A DNA stretch of 64,000 bases from Hordeum vulgare subsp. vulgare (taxonomy: Eukaryota; Streptophyta; Magnoliopsida; Poales; Poaceae): positions 108,178,881 to 108,242,880 of the forward strand of contig NC_058519.1 of NCBI RefSeq assembly GCF_904849725.1. Reading direction: 5' to 3'. This document shows, in pieces, positions 1 to 13,009 of this stretch (within the stretch, counting starts at the first letter, position 1; each line of letters starts with the position of its first letter). Below the pieces are notes generated by a model, which was not told the origin of the DNA, ran no database searches, and worked only from the letters and a program-made list of their open reading frames with translations. The translations under genes and the position numbers were made by a program.

Positions 1-1750
1 ACTTTGAGGCTTTCCTTTATACTATTGTTGTAGGAGAGGAGAGAGGAGTGTCTTGCGCTAGAGTTGCTAGTATACATTTTCTCGTGCTTCGGTATTTCTC
101 TTTATTCATGGGAAATATTTAATTGGCCGTGGGAAATCTGGGGCTCTTAGCTCCCCACATCTTGTGGTTTTGCACGAACCTCTTTATAATGATAAAACTT
201 ATGGCTTGGGCGCTATAGTCGCTCAACTGTTGAACATGAACCATACTAAAGGCGTTGTTTATGGAGGTATCTATGCTACCCGTCTTGCTAAAACATTTTG
301 AGATAGCTATTAGACTCTACGAGGAAGAAGAGATGCTTCTTCCTGAGATATTTAGATTATGATAGCATGGTTCGCCATGACTTTCTTGATAAAGATATAA
401 ATAAGAGGATGATTTATAACTTGGTATTTAGTAAGGGTACTCGTGAGACTATTACTTTGTCTGCTCCTTCTTTGTTCAATCTTCATCTAGGCAGGTACAT
501 TATTATGCCCTCGGACATCTACGCATATTGGGGCATAGCGCCACCACAGGCGCCCGTGTCCAAGCTACCACTCGAGTATCAGACGCTAGTTTATCAGTGG
601 GAGCCAGAGGAGCTCACCCAGCAGTGGCACCCTCAGTACACTCCGGAGTACCCCGAAGACGGTTATTTCCCTCCATGGGAGTAGACCAACTTAGGCCAAA
701 AGCCTAAGCTTGGGGGAGTACGTGTTTCTCATCGACTTTATATTCTTGCTCACACTTTCACTTTGATAGTCGGTGTTCACACCTTGCCATTGTATCATCC
801 ATGCTAGTTTATTTCTTTTTCTCGCTTTCTTCTCGTCTGTTTGTTTAGATTGAGAAAAAGAAAAAAAATTAGTTGTAAGTTTACTTCATCTTGCTTAGTG
901 GTGTTTAAAAATAAAACCCAAAAAGATTTCTCGTTCTTCTTTTGCATGTTGGGAGCTTTCCCGTGTAAATAGTTTTCTTTTTCTTTGGGTCAAGGTAGAA
1001 GACCATGGTTAAATTGTTTAGTGGCTCTCACATGCATATCTGTTTATCCGTCAAAGAGCCATATTACTTTGTCTTCTCCTCTGTGTTTGCTTGCAGATTC
1101 CAGCTTAGTCCAATGCACGAACACTCTCATTATTATTCACATCATTCGGTCGTGCAAGCGAAAGGCAATAATGACGATATATGATGAAGTGATTGAGCCT
1201 GGAAAAGCTGGTATGAACTCGACCTATTTTGTTTTTGTAAATATGAATAGCTTATCGTTCCTAATTCAGCATTGTTATGAGAGAAACATGTTTGCAATGA
1301 CAACTTAGAGATCATAGTTTCTGATGCCACGCTTAATTAGCTAGGAGCTTATAATGGTTTGTCTTGGATGCCAACATGAATTTCAAGATGATTATGATGT
1401 AGTATGATAGGATGGTATCCTCCTTTGTGTGATTCTAGTGGCTTGACTTGGCACATGTTCACGCATGTAGTTGAAACAAAATCAACATAGCCTCTATGAT
1501 ATTCATGTTTATGGTGATTTATATCCTACTCATGCTTCCACTCAATGTTGGTTAATTTCAATGCTTATTGATGACTGTTGTCGCTCTCTAGTTGGTCGCT
1601 TCCCGGTCTTTTGCTAGCCTTCACTTGTACTAAACGGGAATACTGCTTGTGCATCCACTTCCATAAACCCAAAGTTGTTCCCTATGAGTCCACCATACCT
1701 ACCTATATGCGGTATCTACGTGTCGTTCCAAGTAAATTTTCACGTGCCAC
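1..1750 (+). mobile_element. Gypsy C, 3' internal region (left piece)
   Basis: This is the 3' internal part of a plus-strand Gypsy LTR retrotransposon whose 5' portion lies outside the window. It stops at 1750, where Gypsy A is inserted, and resumes at 26638. The 5-bp sequence gccac occurs at 1746-1750 and again at 26633-26637, which proves the two pieces were once continuous. It holds one small ORF (367-684), a polypurine-type motif (AAGCTTGGGGGAG) near 707-719, and then about 1 kb of AT-rich DNA with no convincing coding. Orientation is inferred from the 3' LTR at 27584-28987. Family name is uncertain; it resembles abundant wheat Gypsy families such as Fatima or WHAM. Confidence 0.75.
367..684 (+). 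pseudogene. Retroelement-associated ORF (unknown function)
   Basis: This 105-codon frame lies in the 3' part of Gypsy C, in the element's sense direction. Similar-sense reading continues upstream of the ATG (a short YLDYDS run), so this is probably the C-terminal end of a longer frame whose start is lost or frameshifted. The C-terminus is rich in Pro, Tyr and Trp and ends shortly before an AAGCTTGGGGGAG motif. No catalytic motif of gag, protease, RT or integrase is visible. It could be an accessory retroelement protein or a gag-like remnant; I cannot assign a function. Confidence 0.35.
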
Positions 1751-2704
1751 TGATCACCCACAAGTATATGGGATCAATCGTAGTCCTTTCGATAAGTAAG
1801 AGTGTCAAACCCAACGAGGAGCAGAAGGATATGACAAGTGGTTTTCAGCAAGGTAAAAGCTGCAGGCACTGAAATTGTCGGTAACAAGTAATTGTGTAGT
1901 GAGATGGTTCGTAGCAAGCAACAAGTAACAAAAGTAGCAACGGTGCAGCAAAGTGGCCCAATCCCTTTTGTAGCAAGGGACAAGCCTGGGCAAAGTCCTA
2001 ATGGAGTAAAAGCACTCCCGAGGACACACGGGAATTTTTGTCATGCTAGTTTTCATCATGTTCATATGATTCGCGTTCGTTACTTTGATAGTTTGATATG
2101 TGGGTGCACCGGCGCTTGGGTACTGCCCTTACTTGGACAAGCATCTCACTTATGATTAACCCCTCTCGCAAGCATCCGCAACTACGAAAGAAGAATTAAG
2201 ACAAAGTCTAACCATAGCATTAAACTAGTGGATCCAAATCAGCCCCTTATGAAGCAACGCATAAACTAGGGTTTAAGCTTTTGTCACTCTAGCAACCCAT
2301 CATCTACTTACTACTTCCCAATGCCATCCTCTAGGCCAAAATAATGATGAAGTGTTATGTAGTCGACGTTCACATAACACCACTAGAGGAAAAACAACAT
2401 ACAACACATCAAATTACCGAACGAATACCAAATTCACATGACTACTATTAGCATGACTTATCCCATGTCCTCAAGAACAAAAGTAACTACTCACAAACAT
2501 AATCATATTCATGACCACAGAGGTAATGAATAGCATCAAGGATCTGAACATAAACTCTTCCACCAAGTAATCCAACTAGCATACACTACAAAGAGTAATC
2601 AACACTACTAGCAACCTTACAAGTACCAATTGGAGTTGCGATACGGAGATTGGTTACAAGAGATGAACTAAGGTTTGGAGATGAGATGGTGTTGATGAAG
2701 ATGT
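1751..2704 (-). repeat. Gypsy A 3' LTR, first piece
   Basis: This stretch matches 25161 onward of the right LTR nearly base for base, starting with TGATCACCCACAAG (right copy TGATGACCCACAAG). It ends at 2704 where Copia I inserted and resumes at 11575 after the duplicated gatgt. In element orientation this is the 3' end (U5 side) of the LTR. Confidence 0.9.
2700..2704. repeat. Target-site duplication of Copia I (left copy)
   Basis: The bases gatgt occur here immediately before the LTR start and again at 11570-11574 immediately after the LTR end, as expected for a 5-bp LTR-retrotransposon duplication. Confidence 0.9.
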
Positions 2705-4513
2705 TGTTGGAATTATGCCCTAGAGGCAATGATAAATAAGTTATTATTATAATTCCTGTATCAAGATAATCGTTTATTATCCATGCTATAATTGTGCTGA
2801 ATGAAGACTTAGATACATGTGTGGATACATAGACAAAACACTGTCCCAAGCAAGCCTCTTGTTGGCTAGCCAGTTGATCAAGGATAGTCAGGGTCTTCTG
2901 ACTATGTACAAGGTGTTGTTGCTTGATAACTGGATCACATCATTGGGTGACTCATGTGATGGACTAGACCCAAACTAATAGACGTAGCATGTTGATCGTG
3001 TCATTTTGTTGCTACTATTTTCTACGTGTCAAGTATTTATTCCTATGACCATGAGATCATATAACTCACTGCACCGGAGGAATGCTTTGTGTGTATCAAA
3101 CGTCACAACGTAACTGGGTGACTATAAAGATGCTCTACAGGTATCTCCGACGGTGTCCGTTGAGTTAGTATGGATCAAGACTGGCATTTGTCACTCCGTG
3201 TGACGGAGAGGTATCTCGGGGCCCACACGGTAATACAACATCACACACAAGCCTTGCAAGTAATGTGACTTATTGTAAGTCACGGGATCTTGTATTACGG
3301 AACGAGTAAAGAGACTTGCCGGTAAACGAGATTGAAATAGGTATGCGGATACTGACGATCGAATGTCGGGCAAGTAACATACCGAAGGACAAAGGGAATG
3401 ACATACGGGATTATATGAATCCTTGGCACTGAGGTTCAAACGATAAGATCTTCGTAGAATATGTAGGTCCCGCTATTGGATATTGACCGAGGAGTCCCTC
3501 GAGTCATGTCTACATAGTTCTCGAACCCGCAGGGTCTGCACACTTAAGGTTCAACGTTGTTTTATGTGTATTTGAGTTATATGGTTGGTTACCGAATGTT
3601 GTTCGGAGTCCCGGATGAGATCACGGACGTCACGAGGGTTTCCGGAATGTTCCGGAGACGAAGATTGATATATAGGATGACCTCATTTGATTACCGGAAA
3701 GTTTTCGGCATTACCGGGAATGTACGGGGAGTGACGAATGGGTTCCGGATGTTCACCGGGGGGCAGCCCACCCCAGGAAGCCCTTAGGCCTTAGGGGTGC
3801 CGCACCAGCCCTTAGTGGGCTGGTGGGCAAGCCCAAGAAGGCCCCTGCGCAGGAGATAAGAAAAATCAAAGAGAAAAAAGGGGGAAGTGGGAAGGAAGGG
3901 AAGGACTCCACCTTCCAATCCTAGTTGGACTAGGATTGGAGGAGGATTCCTCCTCCCCACTTCGGCCGAACCCCTTGGGGCTCCTTGAGCCTCAAGGCAA
4001 GGCCCCTCCCCTCCCTCCTATATATACTGAGGTATTAGGGCTGATTTGAGACAACTTTGCCATGGCAGCCGGACCACATACCTCCACGGTTTTTCCTCTA
4101 GATCGCGTTTCTGCGGAGCTCGGGTGGAGCCCTGCTGAGATAAGATCACCACCAACCTCCGGAGTGCCGTCACGTTGCCCGAGAACTCATCTACCTCTCC
4201 GTCTATCTTTCTAGATCAAGAAGGCCGAGATCATCGTCGAGCTGTACGTGTGCTGAACGCGGAGGTGCCGTCCGTTCAGCACTAGTTCGGTGCGGATCGT
4301 GGGACGGGTCGCGGGACGGTTCGTGGGACGGTTCGCGGGGCGGATCGAGGGACGTGAGGACGTTCCACTACATCAACCGCGTTTATTAATGCCTCCTGCT
4401 GTGCAATCTACAAGGGTACGTAGATCTGAAATTCCCCTCATAGATGGACATCACCATGATAGGTCTTCATGCGCGTAGGAAATTTTTTGTTTCCCATGCG
4501 ACGTTCCCCAACA
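2705..4513 (+). repeat. Copia I 5' LTR
   Basis: This 1.8-kb LTR begins TGTTGGAATTATGCCC and ends CCCCAACA. A TATA box (TATATATA, 4019-4026) lies about 500 bp before its end and should mark the U3/R border. Compared with the 3' LTR it lacks about 20 bp near 3467 and has an expansion of a GGGACGGTTCG-type unit around 4300-4350. Confidence 0.9.
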
Positions 4514-4514
4514 G

Positions 4515-4526
4515 TGGCATCATGAG
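4515..4526 (+). other. Copia I primer-binding site
   Basis: The bases TGGCATCATGAG follow the 5' LTR after one base. They resemble the TGGTATCAGAG site complementary to the 3' end of initiator tRNA-Met used by BARE-type Copia elements, with a few changes. Confidence 0.6.
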
Positions 4527-5765
4527 TTAGGTTCATGCGTAGATGTCATCTCGAGTAGAACACAAAAGTTTTTGTGGGCGGTGATGTGCGATTTGCTGCC
4601 CTCCTTAGTATTTTCTTGATTCTGCGGTATTGTTGGATCGAAGCGGCTCGGACCGACGTTACTCGTACGCATACGAGAGACTGGTTCCATCGCTACGAGC
4701 AACCCCGTTGCTCAAAGATGACTGGCGAGTGTCGGTTTCTCCAACTTTAGTTAAATCGGATTTGACCAAGGAGGTCCTTGGATGAGGTTAAATAGCAATT
4801 CATACATCTCCATTGTGGTGTTTGCGTAAGTAAGATGCGATCCTACTAGATACACATGGTCACCACGTAAAACATGCATAAACAATTAGAGGACGTCTAA
4901 CTTGTTTTTGCAGGGTATGCTTGTGATGTGATATGGCCGACGATGTTATGTGATATATTGGATATTTGAGATGATCATGTTGTAATAGTTAATATCGACT
5001 TGCACGTCGATGGTACGGCAACCGGCAGGAGCCATAGGGTTGTCTTTAAACTAATGCTTATGCTTGCAGATGCGTTTACTATATTGCTAGGATGTAGCTT
5101 TAGTAGTAATAGCATGAGTAGCACAACAACCCCGATGGCGATACATTGATGGAGATCATGGTGTGGCGCCGGTGACAAGAAGATCATGCCGGTGCTTTGG
5201 TGATGGAGATCAAGAAGCACGTGATGATGCCATATCATGTCACTTATGAATTGCATGTGATGTTAATCCTTTTATGCACCTTATTTTGCTTAGAACGACG
5301 GTAGCATTATGAGGTGATCTCTCACTAAAATTTCAAGACGAAATTGTGTTCTCCCCGACTGTGCACCGTTGCTACAGTTCGTCGTTTCGAGACACCACGT
5401 GATGATCGGGTGTGATAGACTCAACGTTCACATACAACGGGTGCAAAACAGTTGCACACGCGGAACACTCGGGTTAAGCTTGACGAGCCTAGCATGTGCA
5501 GACATGGCCTTAGAACACATGATACCAAAAGGTTGATCATGAATCATATAGTTGATATGATTAGCATAGGGATGCTTACCACTGAAACTATTCTCGACTC
5601 ACGTGATGATCGGACTTGAGATAGTGGATTTGGATCATGTACCACTCAAATGACTAGAGAGATGTACTTTTTGAGTGGGAGCTTAGCAAGTAATTTGATT
5701 AGTTAAACTCTAATTATCTTGAACATTGTCTAAGTCCACTTTGAATATATTTGTGTTGTAGATCA
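4527..5765 (+). other. Copia I untranslated leader
   Basis: About 1.2 kb separates the primer site from the gag start. A long leader is usual in BARE-like elements and would hold packaging and dimerisation signals. No coding region is convincing here. Confidence 0.6.
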
Positions 5766-8700
5766 ATGGCTCACGCGACACTCACCCTGAATTTTAATAC
5801 GTTCCTAGAGAAAGCTAGGTTGAAAGATGATGGAAGCAACTTTGTAGACTGAGCTCGTAGTCTTAAGTTGCTCCTGCAAGCTGGGAAGAAGGATTATGTC
5901 CTTAATGCTGCGCTAGGAGATGAACCACCCGCTACGGCTGACGAAGATGTTAAGAACGCTTGGTTAACACGTAAGGAGGACTACTCAGTAGTTCAATGTG
6001 CAGTCTTGTATGGCTTAGAGCCGGGACTTCAATGTCACTTTGAGTGTCATGGAACATATGAGATGTTCTAGGTGTTGAAGTTTATCTTTCATAAGAACGC
6101 CCGGATCGAGAGGTATGAGACGTCCGATAAATTCTATGCTTGCAAGATGGAGGAGAATTTGTCTATCAGTGAACATGTGCTCAAAATGTCTGGGTACTCA
6201 AACCGTCTAGCTGAGCTGGGCATTGAACTCCCGCAAGAGGCTATCACTGATAGAATTCTTCAATCACTGCCGCCATATAAGGGCTTTGTGTTTAACTATA
6301 ACATGCAAGGGATGAACAAGTCACCCGGCGAGTTATTCGCGATGCTGAAAGTCGCAGAGTCAGAACTCCGTAAAGAGCATCAAATGTTGATGGTGAATAA
6401 GACCACTAGTTTCAAGAGAAATGGCAAAGGAAAGAAGGGTAATTCGAAGAAGAGCGAAAAACCTATTGTCGATCCGACGAAGAAACCCAAAGCAGGACCT
6501 AAGCCTAAAACGGAGTGCTATTATTGCAAGGGTATGGGTCACTGGAAGCGCAAATGCCCCAAGTATCTGGCTGATAAGAAGGCGGCCAAAGAAAAATCAG
6601 GTATATTTTATATACATGTTATTGATGTGTACTTAACCAGCTCTCGTAGTAGTTCTTGGGTATTCGATACCGGTTCTGTTGCTCATATTTGCAACTCGAA
6701 ACAGGAACTGCGGAATAAGCGAAGGCTGGCGAAGGATGAAGTGACGATGCGCGTGGGAAATGGTTCCAAGGTTGATGCAATCGCCGTCGGCACAGTTTCA
6801 CTTCAGTTACCATCAGGATTAGTTATGAACTTAAATAATTGTTATTTAGTGCATGTGTTAAGCATGAACATTATATCTGGATCTTTTTTATTGCAAGACG
6901 GTTAATCGTTTAAGTCAGAGAATAATGGTTGTTCTATTTCTATGAGTAATATCTTTTATGGTCATGCACCCAATGTGAGAGCATTCTTCATATTGAATCT
7001 TGATAGTGATAATACACATATACATAACATTGAGACCAAAAGAGTTAGAGTTAACAATGATACCGCCATGTTTTTATGGCACTGCCGCTTAGGTCATATT
7101 GGTGTAAAGCGCATGAAGAAACTCCATACCGATGGACTTTTGGAGTCACTTGACTTTGATTCACTTGACACGTGCGGACCATGCCTCATGGGCAAGATGA
7201 CTAAAACTCCGTTCTCCGGAACAATCGAGCGTGCAAGTGACTTGTTGTAAATCATACATACCGATGTGTGTGGTCCGATCAGTGTGGAGGCACGCGACGG
7301 ATATCGTTATTTTCTCACCTTCACTGACGATTTGAGTAGATATGGTTATGTCTACTTGATGAAGCACAAGTCTGAAACATTTGAAAATTTCAAGCAATTT
7401 CAGAGTGAAGTTGAAAATCATCGTAACAAGAAGATCAGGTTCCTACGGTCTGATCGTGGGGGTGAATATCTGAGTTTCGAGTTTGGTGCTCACTTAAGAC
7501 AATGTGGAATTGTTCCACAGTTGACACCGCCCGGAACACCACAGCGTAATGGTGTGTCTGAATGTCGTAATCGTACTTTATTAGAGATGGTGCGATCTAT
7601 GATGTCTCTTATCGATTTGTCGTTATTGTTTTGGGGTTATGCATTAGAAACAACTGCATTCACTTTAAATAGGGCACCATCAAAATCCGTTGAGACGACA
7701 CCATACGAACTGTGGTATGGCAAAAGACCAAAGTTGTCGTTTCTTAAAGTTTGGGGATGTGATGCTTATGTCAAAAAGCTTCAGCCTGAAAAGCGGGAAC
7801 CCAAAGCGGAAAAGTGCGTCTTCATAGGTTACCCAAAAGAGACAGTTGGGTATACCTTCTATCTCAAATCCGAGGGCAAAGTGTTTGTTGCTAAGAATGG
7901 AGCTTTTCTCTAGAAGGAGTTTCTCTCGAGAGAATTGAGTGGGAGGAAGATAGAACTTGATGAGGTTGTCGAACCTCTCATCCCTCTGGATGGTGGCGCG
8001 GGGCAAGGGGAAACCCCTGTCGTTGCGACGCCGATTGAGGAGGAAGTTAATGATGATGATCATGAAACTTTGGATCAAGTTCCTGTCGAACCTAGCAGGT
8101 CGACGAGACCGCGTACTACTCCAAAGTGGTACGGTAATCCCGTCTTATCAATTATGTTGTTGGACAACAATGAGTCTGCGAATTATGAAGATGCAATGGT
8201 GGGCCCGGATTCCAACAAATGGCTGGAGGCCATGAAGTCCGAGATAGGATCTATGTATGAAAACAAAGTGTGGACTTTGGAAGTACTACCTGAAGGCCGC
8301 AAGGCTATTCAGAACAAATGGATCTTTAAGAAGAAGACGGACGCTGACGGTAATGTGATCGTTTATAAAGCTCGACTTGTGGCAAAGGGTTTTTCACAAG
8401 TTCAAGGGATTGACTATGATGAGACATTCTCACCCGTAGCGATGCTTAAGTCCGTCCGAATCATGTTAGCAATAGCTGCATTTTTTCGATTATGAAATCT
8501 GGCAGATGGATGTCAAAACGCGTTCCTTAACGGTTTCCTTAAGGAAGAGTTGTATTTGATGCAACCCGAAGGTTTTGTCGATCCTAAAAATGCTAACAAA
8601 GTGTGCAAGCTCCAGCGATCCATTTATGGACTGGTGCAAGCATCTCGGAGCTGGAATAAACGCTTTGATGAGGTGATCAAAGCATTTGGGTTTATACAAG

Positions 8701-9739
8701 TGGTTGGAGAATCTTGTATTTACAAGAAAGTGAGTGGGAGCTCGCATTTCTAATATTATATGTGGATGACATATTGTTGATTGGAAACAACGTGGAGTTT
8801 TTGGAGAGCATAAAGGATTACTTGAATAAAGTTTCTCTATGAAGGACCTAGGAGAAGCTGCTTACATTCTAGTCATAAAGATCTATAGGCATAGATCAAA
8901 ACGCCTGATGGGACTTTCACAAAGCACATACCTTGATAAAGTTTTGAAGAGGTTCAAAATGGAACAGTCCAAGAAGGGGTTCTTGCCAGTTTTACAAGGT
9001 ACGTGATTGAGTAAGACTCAGTGCCCAGCAACTGATAAAGATAGAGAGCATATGAGCATTGTCCCCTATGCTTCAGCCATAGGTTCTATCATGTATGCAA
9101 TGGTGTGCACTAGACCGGACGTTAGCCTGGCCATAAGTATGGCAGGCAGGTTCTAGAGTAATCCAGGAGTGGATCACTCGATGGCGGTCAAGAATATCCT
9201 GAAGTACTTGAAAAGGACTAAGGAGATGTTTCTCGTGTATGGAGGTGACGAAGAGCTCGCCGAAAAGGTTACATCAATGCAATCTTTGACACAGATCCGG
9301 ACGACTCTAAGCCGCAGACCGGATACGTATTTATTCTTAATGGGGGTGCGGTAAGCTGGTGCAGTTCCAAGCAAAGCGTCGTAGCTGATTCTACATGTGA
9401 AGCGGAGTACATGGCTGCCTCGGAGGCAGCTAAGGAGGGTGTATGGATGAAGTAGTTCATGACGGATCTTGGAGTACTGCCGAGCGCACTGAATCCAATA
9501 ACCCTATTTTGTGACAACACGGGTGCCATTGCCTTAGCAAAGGAACCACGGTTTCACAAGAAGACCAGACACATCAAACGACGCTTCAACCTCATCGCGA
9601 CTACGTCGAGGAGGAGGACGTGAATATATGCAAAGTGCACATGGATCTGAATGTGGCAAACCCGCTGAGTAAACCTCTTCCACGGGCAAAGCATGATCAA
9701 CACCATAACTGTATGGGTTTTACATTTATTACAATGTAA
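5766..9739 (+). pseudogene. Copia I gag-pol polyprotein (degenerate)
   Basis: The frame starts at ATG 5766 and can be followed to TAA 9737-9739. Gag carries a CX2CX4HX4C zinc knuckle (CYYCKGMGHWKRKC, 6516-6557). A protease motif VFDTGS follows near 6660. The pre-integrase domain (LWHCRLGHIG) starts near 7070, and integrase core motifs DVCGP, SDRGGEY and NGVSE span about 7260-7570. RT has the YVDD box at 8759-8770. RNase H carries the CEAEYMAASEA motif near 9400. Breaks include TGA at codon 29 (5850-5852), TAG 6069-6071, TAA 6903-6905, a stop near 7249, TAG 7911-7913 and frameshifts near 8490, 8745 and 9250. Gag, protease, integrase, RT and RNase H are all recognisable, but no functional polyprotein can be made. 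Confidence 0.9.
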
Positions 9740-9780
9740 TTCGCATGGCGATGTGAGGACTAGATTATTGACTCTAGTGC

Positions 9781-9791
9781 AAGTGGGAGAC
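9781..9791 (+). other. Copia I polypurine tract
   Basis: The purine-rich AAGTGGGAGAC lies directly before the 3' LTR start at 9792 and is where plus-strand DNA synthesis would be primed. Confidence 0.8.
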
Positions 9792-11569
9792 TGTTGGAAA
9801 TATGCCCTAGAGGCAATGATGAATAAGTTATTATTATAATTCTTGTATCAAGATAATCGTTTATTATCCATGCTATAATTGTGTTGAATGAAGACTTAGA
9901 TACATGTGTGGACACATAGACAAAACACTGTCCCTAGCAAGCCTCTAGTTGGCTAGCCAGTTGATCAAGGATAGTCAGGGTCTTCTGACTATGTACAAGG
10001 TGTTGCTGCTTGATAACTTGATCACATCATTGGGTGAATCATGTGATGGACTAGACCCAAACTAATAAACATAGCATGTTGATCGTGTCATTTTGTTGCT
10101 ACTGTTTTCTATGTGTCAAGTATTTATTCCTATGACCATGAGATCATATAACTCACTACACTGAGGAATGCTTTGTGTGTATCAAACATCACAACGTAAC
10201 TGGGTGACTATAAAGATGCTCTACAGGTATCTCCGAAGGTGTCCGTTGAGTTAGTATGGATCGAGACTGGGATTTGTCACTCCGTGTGACAGAGAGGTAT
10301 CTCGGGGCCCACTCGGTAATACAACATCACACACAAGCCTTGCAAGCAATGTGACTTATTATAAGTCACGGGATCTTGTATTACGGAACGAGTAAAGAGA
10401 CTTGCCGGTAAACGAGATTGAAATAGGTATGCGGATAATGACGATCGAATCTCGGGCAAGTAACATACCGAAGGACAAAGGGAATGACATACGGCATTAT
10501 ATGAATCCTTGGCACTGAGGTTCAAACGATAAGATCTTCGTAGAATACGTAGGATCCAATATGGGCATCCAAGTCCCGCTATTGGATATTGACCGAGGAG
10601 TCCCTCGAGTCATGTCTACATAGTTCTCGAACCCGCTGGGTCTGCACACTTAAGGTTCGACGTTGTTTTATGCGTATTTGAGTTATATGGTTGGTTACTG
10701 AATGTTGTTCGGAGTCCCAGATGAGATCATGGACGTCACGAGGGTTTCCGGAATGGTCCGGAGACGAATATTGATATATAGGATGACCTCATTTGATTAC
10801 CGGAAAGTTTTCGGCACTACCGGGAATGTACCGGGAGTGACGAATGGGCTCCGGATGTTCACCGGGGGGGGCAGCCCACCCCGGGGAAGCCCATAGGCCT
10901 TAGGGGTGCCGCACCAGCCCTTAGTGGGCTGGTGGGAAAGCCCAAGAAGGCCCCTGGGAAGGTGATAAGAAGTGGGAAGTAAGGGAAGGACTCCACCTTC
11001 CAATCCTAGTTGGACTAGGATTGGAGGAGGATTCCTCCTCCCCCTTCGGCCGAACCCCTTGGGGCTCCTTGAGCCTCAAGGCAAGGCCCCTCCCCTCCCT
11101 CCTATATATACTCAGGTATTAGGGCTGATTTGAGACAACTTTGCCACGGCAGCCCGACCACATACCTCCACGTTTTTCCTCTAGATCGCGTTTCTGCGGA
11201 GCTCGGGCGGAGCCCTGCTGAGATAAGATCACCACCAACCTCCGGAGTGCCGTCACGCTGCCGGAGAACTTATCTACCTCTCCGTCTCTCTTGCTAGATC
11301 AAGAAGGACAAGATCATCATCGAGCTGTATGTGTGCTGAGCGCGGAGGTGTCGTCCGTTCGGAACTAGATCGGTGCGGATTGTGGGACGGTTCGCGGAAA
11401 AGATCGAGGGACGTGAGGACGTTCCACTACATCAACCGCGTTTATTAACGCTTCCTGTTGTGCGAACTATAAGGGTACGTAGATCTGAAATTCCCCTCGT
11501 AGATGGACATCACCATGATAGGTCTTCGTGCGCGTAGGAATTTTTTTTCCCCTGCGACGTTCCCCAACA
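9792..11569 (+). repeat. Copia I 3' LTR
   Basis: This 1,778-bp copy of the 5' LTR begins TGTTGGAAATATGCCC and ends CCCCAACA, with a TATATATA box at 11103-11110. Many scattered substitutions relative to the 5' LTR show it is not a very recent insertion; the exact divergence was not computed. Confidence 0.9.
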
Positions 11570-11574
11570 GATGT
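11570..11574. repeat. Target-site duplication of Copia I (right copy)
   Basis: The bases gatgt follow the LTR end and match 2700-2704. Confidence 0.9.
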
Positions 11575-12142
11575 TGATGGTGATGAGTCCCCTCCGATGA
11601 GAGGGGTGTTGGTGATGATGATGGCGACGATTTCCCCTTCCGGGAGGGAAGTTTCCCCAGTAGGATCGTCCTGCCGGAGCTCTAGATTGGTTCTGCTCAA
11701 GTTCCGCCTCGTGGCGGCGGCCAAACCATGAAAAAGCTCCTCCTTGATTTTTTTCTAGATGAAACCCTTCATATAGCAAAAGAGGGGGGCAAGTGGGCCA
11801 GCAGGGTGCCCACAAGCCCCCATGGCGCGGCCTGGGGGATGGCCACGCCGTGCAGACTTGTGGCCACCCCCTGGTGCCCCTCTCGTGCTTCTTCGGCCCA
11901 GTATTTTTTATAAATCAGGAAAAAAATCCTCGTTGATTTTTACGGCGTTTGGAGTTGCGCAGAATAGGTATCTCAACTTTGCTCCACTTTCAGACGAGAA
12001 TTCCAGTTGTCGGCATTCTCCCTCTTCATGTAAACCTTGCAAAATAAGAGAGAAAAGGCATAAGAATTGTACCGTGAAGTGAAATAACAGCCCAGAAGCG
12101 ATAAATATCAACATGAAAATATGATGCAAAATGGACGTATCA
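11575..12142 (-). repeat. Gypsy A 3' LTR, second piece
   Basis: The LTR interrupted at 2704 resumes here and matches 26113-26632 of the other LTR. In element orientation it begins TGATACGTCCATTTTGCATC (read from 12142 downward). It retains a GC-rich block at about 11825-11894 that is missing from the other LTR. Confidence 0.88.
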
Positions 12143-13009
12143 ACTCCCCCAAGCTTAGACCTCGCTTGTCCTCAAGCGAAAGCCTAGCTCAATAAATATG
12201 TCCACATGTTAAGGGAGAGGGGTGTCGACAAAACAAGATATGAACATGCAGGCATCATGACCATGATCAGAACAGCAATACCAACATATAATCTCTCATG
12301 CTAAAGTGATAATTCCTTCACAAAGTAAAGCATGGATCAAGAACCTTACCAAGAAGTAACAACCGATAGCCTTTAGTCATTGAAGCAATTGCAATTTATC
12401 ACAACATCAGAAAGAGTCAATAAGAGCTTGTAAAGCAAATCCACATACTCAATCATTCTTGTGTTCTCTACAATTTCTACAACTCGCGTGGTACTCATGA
12501 GATCAAAGTTTTAGCTCGACACACAGAAAGATAGGGGCTTATAGTTTTGCCTCCCAACTGCTTACCTCAAGGGTAATGTCAACAATAATAATTCATGAAT
12601 ACTTGCCTCCAAGTTGACATATGAATATAGATCTTTCCCAAGCATATGATGTTAGCCAAGATAAAGGCGGAATAAGGAATTGGTGAAGATCACCATGACT
12701 CTTTCAAGAGCAAAAAGTAAAAATACAAGATAGGCCCTTCGCAGAGGGAAGCAGAGGTTGTCATGCACTTTTGAGGTTTGGATTCGTGTCCTCTTGGTGC
12801 TGAGGAACGTCACTTTATATTGCCTCCTGTGATAAAGAACTTTATTATGCAGTCTGTCTCTTTTATGTCTTCCTCATCATAGGTTCGTACAAAGCTTATT
12901 TTCCACACACTAATAGATCATACATATTAGAGAGCAATTTTTATTGCTTGCACCGATGACAACTTACTTGAGGGATCTTATGCAATCCATAGGTAGGTAT
13001 GGTGGACTC
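12143..13009 (-). mobile_element. Gypsy A 3' internal tail with polypurine tract
   Basis: On the minus strand the sequence AAGCTTGGGGGAGT (12143-12156) abuts the 3' LTR and is the polypurine tract. The rest of this 0.87-kb stretch is AT-rich and non-coding. It ends at gactc (13005-13009), the left target-site duplication of Gypsy B, and continues at 18983. Confidence 0.8.

Larger units (their letters stand above)
2705..11569 (+). mobile_element. Copia I, full-length BARE/Angela-like LTR retrotransposon
   Basis: An 8,865-bp element is bounded by two long LTRs that start TGTTGGAA and end CCCCAACA, with gatgt duplications on both sides. The LTR start (TGTTGGAATTATGCCC) is characteristic of the BARE/Angela/WIS group of Triticeae. 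The internal region encodes gag, protease, integrase, RT and RNase H in Copia order. It lies inside the 3' LTR of Gypsy A, so it inserted after A. The polyprotein frame is broken many times, so it is immobile unless helped in trans. Confidence 0.93.

Noticed and set aside
985..1308. Plus-strand frame of 107 codons in Gypsy C tail
   Set aside because: No motif and located in the non-coding tail; likely chance.
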